NCBI GenBank assembly: GCA_018610125.1 | Contig: JAHEOI010000277.1 | Location: 1-15,599, forward strand | Length of the DNA: 15,599 nt | Source: Verrucomicrobiota bacterium | Lineage (GTDB): Bacteria; Verrucomicrobiota; Verrucomicrobiia; Limisphaerales; JAHEOI01 | Direction of reading: 5' to 3' | Part shown: in pieces, positions 12,506-15,599 of the stretch | Layout: each line of letters begins with the position of its first letter | How positions within the stretch are numbered: the first letter of the stretch is position 1 | Translations under genes and position numbers: made by a program | Notes under the pieces: generated by a model | Told to the model about the DNA's origin: nothing | Databases searched by the model: none | The model's input: the letters and a program-made list of their open reading frames with translations, nothing else

Positions 12506-13987
12506 TCAGCTCAAGATCTCATTAATGACATTCCCATGGACATCGGTCAGCCGACGCTCTCGTCCGTTATGATAGTATGTCAACCGCTTATGATCGAGTC
12601 CCAGGATGCGTAGGATCGTCGCATGCAAATCATAGACGCTCGTGACTTTTTCCTGAGCCTTGTGACCCAACTCGTCGGTCGCACCATAGGTGTATGGCGC
12701 CTTCACACCGGCACCCGCCATCCAACACGTGAAGCCATCGGGATTGTGATCTCGGCCGTTGGCCCCTTTCTGGAATGTCGGCATTCTCCCGAACTCCGTG
12801 CAGAACACCACCAGCGTTTCATCCAAGAGGCCTCGCTGCTTCAAATCCTTCAGCAGTCCCGCGGCCGGTTGATCCAGGATCGGTCCATGCACATCATACT
12901 GGTCCTTAAGCTTTTTGTGCCCGTCCCAATTCCCAACTCCCTCACCCATGGCGTATGCCCCATTGAATAGCTGAACAAATCGCACTCCTCGCTCGATCAG
13001 GCGACGCGCGAGAATACAGTTCTTGGCAAAACCCGCCTTGTATTTGGGCGAGGAGGCATCGGCACCGTACAATCGTCGAATATGGGCCGGTTCATCGGAA
13101 AGGTCGGTCACTTCAGGGACGCTTAACTGCATCTTGGCCGCGAGCTCATAACTGGCAATCCGAGCGGCCAAATCGGTGTCACCGGGATGCTGTTCCAGGT
13201 GTTGCTTATTCAAAAACTGTAATAAATCGCGAGAGGCCTGATCCGCCTCTTTCGAAACACCGGAGGGGCTTTTTAGATTTCCGATCGGTTTCTGCGCGTT
13301 GAACGGCGTGCCTTGAAAAACGGCCGGCAAGAAACCCGGCCCCCAATTGTTCCCTGAAGACTGTGGAACCCCGCGGGGATCGGGAATCGCGACAAAGGCC
13401 GGGAGATTTCGGTTCTCACTCCCCAAGGCATAAGTCACCCATGACCCGGCAGACGGAAACCCTTCAACCGTTCGGCCGGTCGACATAAAATTCTCTCCGG
13501 GCCCATGGGTATTGGTCTTACTCGTCATGGAATGGAGAAAGCACATCTCATCCGCCATCTCACCGAGATGAGGAACCAGATCGGAAACCATTTTCCCAGA
13601 CCTACCCCTTGGCCGAAACGGATAGAGTGGCTTGGTCAGATTTCCATTTTCGCCTTGGAATGTAACAAGGTCATCCGAGCCCGGCATCGGTTGCCCGTGA
13701 CGTCGGATCAGCTCCGGCTTATAATCAAAGCTGTCAACGTGACTGATCGCACCCGAGCAAAAGATGACTACGACATTCCGCGCCCGGGGCGTAAGCTCCG
13801 GTGACCGCGCCGCCAAGGGATGGGAAGGATCGATTTTCGGTCGGAATGGGCCATCCTCGGCACCGAGGAGCAAATCCTGCCCCAGCAAGCTTGTTAAAGC
13901 AACGCCGGCCAGCCCGCTACCGGTCTGGGATAAAAACTCACGGCGATTGAGCAACCTTCGGCCCGTGTCGGATAATCCATCATTCAT
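12506..13987 (-). CDS. DUF1501 protein with Tat-type signal
   Basis: A 493-residue DUF1501 (PF07394) protein, whose fold belongs to the alkaline-phosphatase/sulfatase superfamily. The twin-arginine signal NRREFL with Arg15-Arg16 precedes a hydrophobic stretch (SGLAGVALTSLLG), so it is probably exported folded. VVVIFCSGAISHVDSFDYKP (72-91) is the first core strand with its Asp. The late motifs are FCTEFGRMP (395-403), GRDHN (411-415) and CWMAGAGVK (421-429). There is no sulfatase C-x-P-S-R signature, so it is not a formylglycine sulfatase. It starts 31 bases after the DUF1553 gene on the same strand, with GGGA upstream of the ATG, so the two are almost certainly co-transcribed. This pairing is a hallmark of Planctomycetota and Verrucomicrobiota; a role in polysaccharide or organic-matter use is inferred from genomic context only. 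Confidence 0.92.
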   Translation of the reverse strand: MNDGLSDTGRRLLNRREFLSQTGSGLAGVALTSLLGQDLLLGAEDGPFRPKIDPSHPLAARSPELTPRARNVVVIFCSGAISHVDSFDYKPELIRRHGQPMPGSDDLVTFQGENGNLTKPLYPFRPRGRSGKMVSDLVPHLGEMADEMCFLHSMTSKTNTHGPGENFMSTGRTVEGFPSAGSWVTYALGSENRNLPAFVAIPDPRGVPQSSGNNWGPGFLPAVFQGTPFNAQKPIGNLKSPSGVSKEADQASRDLLQFLNKQHLEQHPGDTDLAARIASYELAAKMQLSVPEVTDLSDEPAHIRRLYGADASSPKYKAGFAKNCILARRLIERGVRFVQLFNGAYAMGEGVGNWDGHKKLKDQYDVHGPILDQPAAGLLKDLKQRGLLDETLVVFCTEFGRMPTFQKGANGRDHNPDGFTCWMAGAGVKAPYTYGATDELGHKAQEKVTSVYDLHATILRILGLDHKRLTYYHNGRERRLTDVHGNVINEILS

Positions 13988-14018
13988 AAATTATTTCCCA
14001 GTTTGTCAGATTCCAACT

Positions 14019-15599
14019 TCAAGGGATAAAGAGAAATTCACTCGTATTAAACAGAGCTCGGCAGACACCGGCCAAGCCATGTCGAGTGGCGACTTTCAGA
14101 CATGCCTCCTTTTCCGCATCATCCGGCTTTCTGGCAACGGTCAACCGAAAGGCACGGCGCACCTGCCGGGCGGGCCGGTCACCCACTTCCTGCCGCACTC
14201 GTTCCGCCATGAGGCGACTCTGTTGGACCATGAACCCGCTGTTCAAGAGATTCAGGGCCTGAATCGGCGTGGTGGACCGAGTCCGACTTGGCTGCGGGCG
14301 CCCCCCACTGGGACAATCAAATGCCCCAAAGACAGGGCCCTTTTCCATTCGAACGTCATGCATGTAGACCATGCGACGCCATTCCTCCGGCCCCCAGGCC
14401 TCCTTCGGATCATAAACGCGCACGTAGTTGTCATTCGGTTTATAAACGCTGAAGCCCGGACCGTACATTTCCAGCCGCAAGCGGCCACTCGCCCTCAAGA
14501 TGCTGTCACGGATCGCTTCCGCCGACAGACGCCGCGAGGGATAACGCCAGAGCAGCCGGCTGTCACCGTCCACCTTCAAGCCTTTCGGATTGGGCTTGCC
14601 GGCTTGCTGGTAAGTCGCCGAGGTCAGAATAAGCCGATGGATGTGCTTCAGCGACCAATCGTGACGCATCAATTCGCCGGCCAACCAGTCAAGCAAAGCG
14701 GGATGGGTCGGCGCATTGCCATTCCTGCCGAAATCATTCGGGGTATCGACAATGCCGGTCCCAAAGTGGTAATGCCACATTCGATTAACGATCACCCTGG
14801 CCGTCAACGGGTTCTTGCGACTTGCGATCCAGTTGGCCAAAGCAACGCGACGCCTTTGTTCGGGGGAGTCGACTTTAAGATCAAGATCTCCCACGGCCGA
14901 TATCGTGTCCGGAGCAACCACTTCCCGTTCCGCCATCGGATCCCCCCGAAACAAGAGATGGGTCGCTTCGGGCTGCTCGAATTGCCCGGCATAGGCCTTC
15001 GGCTTTGACAAAAGCCTTTGCCTCTTGGACTCAAGCTTTGCCAGCTCCTCTGAATAGGCCCTTGCCCGTTTTGCTTCCGCCTTCGTCAGGTTTCGCTGCG
15101 GTAACATTACAGAATCGCCCTTCACCAGCCCCCTCGGCAAGCGGTCGCCCGAGCTTGCAACCGTCTGCCACTGACCCGACTGGGTCGCCACCTCGATTCG
15201 ATACCTTGTCGCAACCCGGTCGTCGTAGTCCCGGGTCCTGTCGCGCCCCCAGACCACCCGATCAATCGAGGCCGGCTCCTTCATTTCAATCTGGACCCAT
15301 CCTCGGCCTTTTTCGTCGGAAATCCAGCTCCGCGAATTCCCGTAACGCCCGTCGTTAATGTGCTCCAAGCGGTGTTTCGGGCTTCCGGGATAGGTTCCGG
15401 ATGCGGTCGCCTTGGCCCCGGCCGAAGCAAGTGCGAGGTTTCTCGACGTTCCGCTTTCTTCCGCGCGGTAGATTTCGAGCTCATCAACGCACGGTTCCGC
15501 CCCGTTGCCGGTCTCCTCAACGACAAATCGGACATGCTTCGCCGGCACCGGCTCGAAGCGCTCCACATTCTTCACCGGGCTCACAGGGCGCCTCATCCC
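14019..15599 (-). CDS. DUF1553 (PSD1) protein with discoidin-like domain, N-terminus cut by window edge
   Basis: At least 526 codons, open to the right edge, so residue numbers here count from the first visible Met at 15596. A discoidin (F5/8 type C)-like beta domain lies at about 50-150, with RNLALASAGAKATASGTY, HINDGRYGNSRSWISD and WVQIEMKEPASIDRVVWGRD as its strands; such domains usually bind carbohydrate. A charged helix (about 168-195) leads into DUF1553/PSD1 (PF07587) from about 244 to 505: VALANWIASRKNPLTARVIVNR, HYHFGTGIV, FGRNG, PTHPALLDWLA, SATYQ, RRLSAEAIRDSIL and STTPIQALNLLNS are typical. Full-length relatives also carry a cytochrome-c-like PSCyt1 domain, a DUF1549 domain and a signal peptide, all expected beyond the edge. 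It heads the pair with DUF1501. If a haem domain is present upstream, a redox role is possible, but it cannot be seen here. Confidence 0.9.
   Translation of the reverse strand, partial: GMRRPVSPVKNVERFEPVPAKHVRFVVEETGNGAEPCVDELEIYRAEESGTSRNLALASAGAKATASGTYPGSPKHRLEHINDGRYGNSRSWISDEKGRGWVQIEMKEPASIDRVVWGRDRTRDYDDRVATRYRIEVATQSGQWQTVASSGDRLPRGLVKGDSVMLPQRNLTKAEAKRARAYSEELAKLESKRQRLLSKPKAYAGQFEQPEATHLLFRGDPMAEREVVAPDTISAVGDLDLKVDSPEQRRRVALANWIASRKNPLTARVIVNRMWHYHFGTGIVDTPNDFGRNGNAPTHPALLDWLAGELMRHDWSLKHIHRLILTSATYQQAGKPNPKGLKVDGDSRLLWRYPSRRLSAEAIRDSILRASGRLRLEMYGPGFSVYKPNDNYVRVYDPKEAWGPEEWRRMVYMHDVRMEKGPVFGAFDCPSGGRPQPSRTRSTTPIQALNLLNSGFMVQQSRLMAERVRQEVGDRPARQVRRAFRLTVARKPDDAEKEACLKVATRHGLAGVCRALFNTSEFLFIP

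Noticed and set aside
13764..15008. 414-codon plus-strand frame opposite DUF1501/DUF1553
   Set aside because: The opposite strand encodes unmistakable DUF1553 and DUF1501 motifs. The antisense translation is proline- and arginine-rich with no domain.

Overview
The window looks like a glycan-degradation and accessory segment of a Verrucomicrobiota-type bacterium, or a close relative in the Planctomycetota–Verrucomicrobiota group. No marker gene confirms this. The inference rests on a DUF1553/DUF1501 gene pair, a DUF1080-family lipoprotein-like gene, formylglycine-type sulfatases, and a pseudopilin-like protein with the H-X9-DG signature. The pilin segment ASMLLPAL is of the form usual in Verrucomicrobia and Lentisphaerae; planctomycete paralogues usually have a different segment there.

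Layout from left to right. (1) 1-595, minus: a decayed DUF1080 (3-keto-disaccharide hydrolase family) gene with one in-frame TGA and two frameshifts, cut by the left edge. (2) 831-1532, plus: an intact class I SAM-dependent methyltransferase. (3) 1722-3095, plus: secreted sulfatase 1. It converges tail to tail with (4) 3120-5372, minus: a secreted heparinase II/III-like polysaccharide lyase. (5) 5373-5874: non-coding, with REP-like hairpins. (6) 5875-8820, plus: a very large DUF2339 multi-pass membrane protein. (7) 9155-10714, minus: secreted sulfatase 2, divergent from (8) 10939-11730, plus: a pseudopilin-like H-X9-DG protein. (9) 11731-12505: 775 bases without a credible gene but packed with short repeats, a nested palindrome and a row of small hairpins. 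(10) 12506-13987, minus: a DUF1501 protein with a Tat-type signal, directly downstream of (11) 14019-15599, minus: the C-terminal part of a DUF1553 protein with a discoidin-like domain, cut by the right edge.

The best-supported functional reading is extracellular breakdown of a sulfated, uronate-containing polysaccharide. The lyase would cleave the chain and the two sulfatases would remove sulfate esters. The DUF1553/DUF1501 pair is typical of these genomes, but its biochemical role is not established. The genes lie in several short transcription units of mixed orientation, not one long operon, which suggests an assembled accessory region. The damaged DUF1080 gene and the repeat-rich spacers fit that picture. 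No transporter, regulator, sulfatase-maturing enzyme, RNA gene, CRISPR array or transposase was seen in the window.
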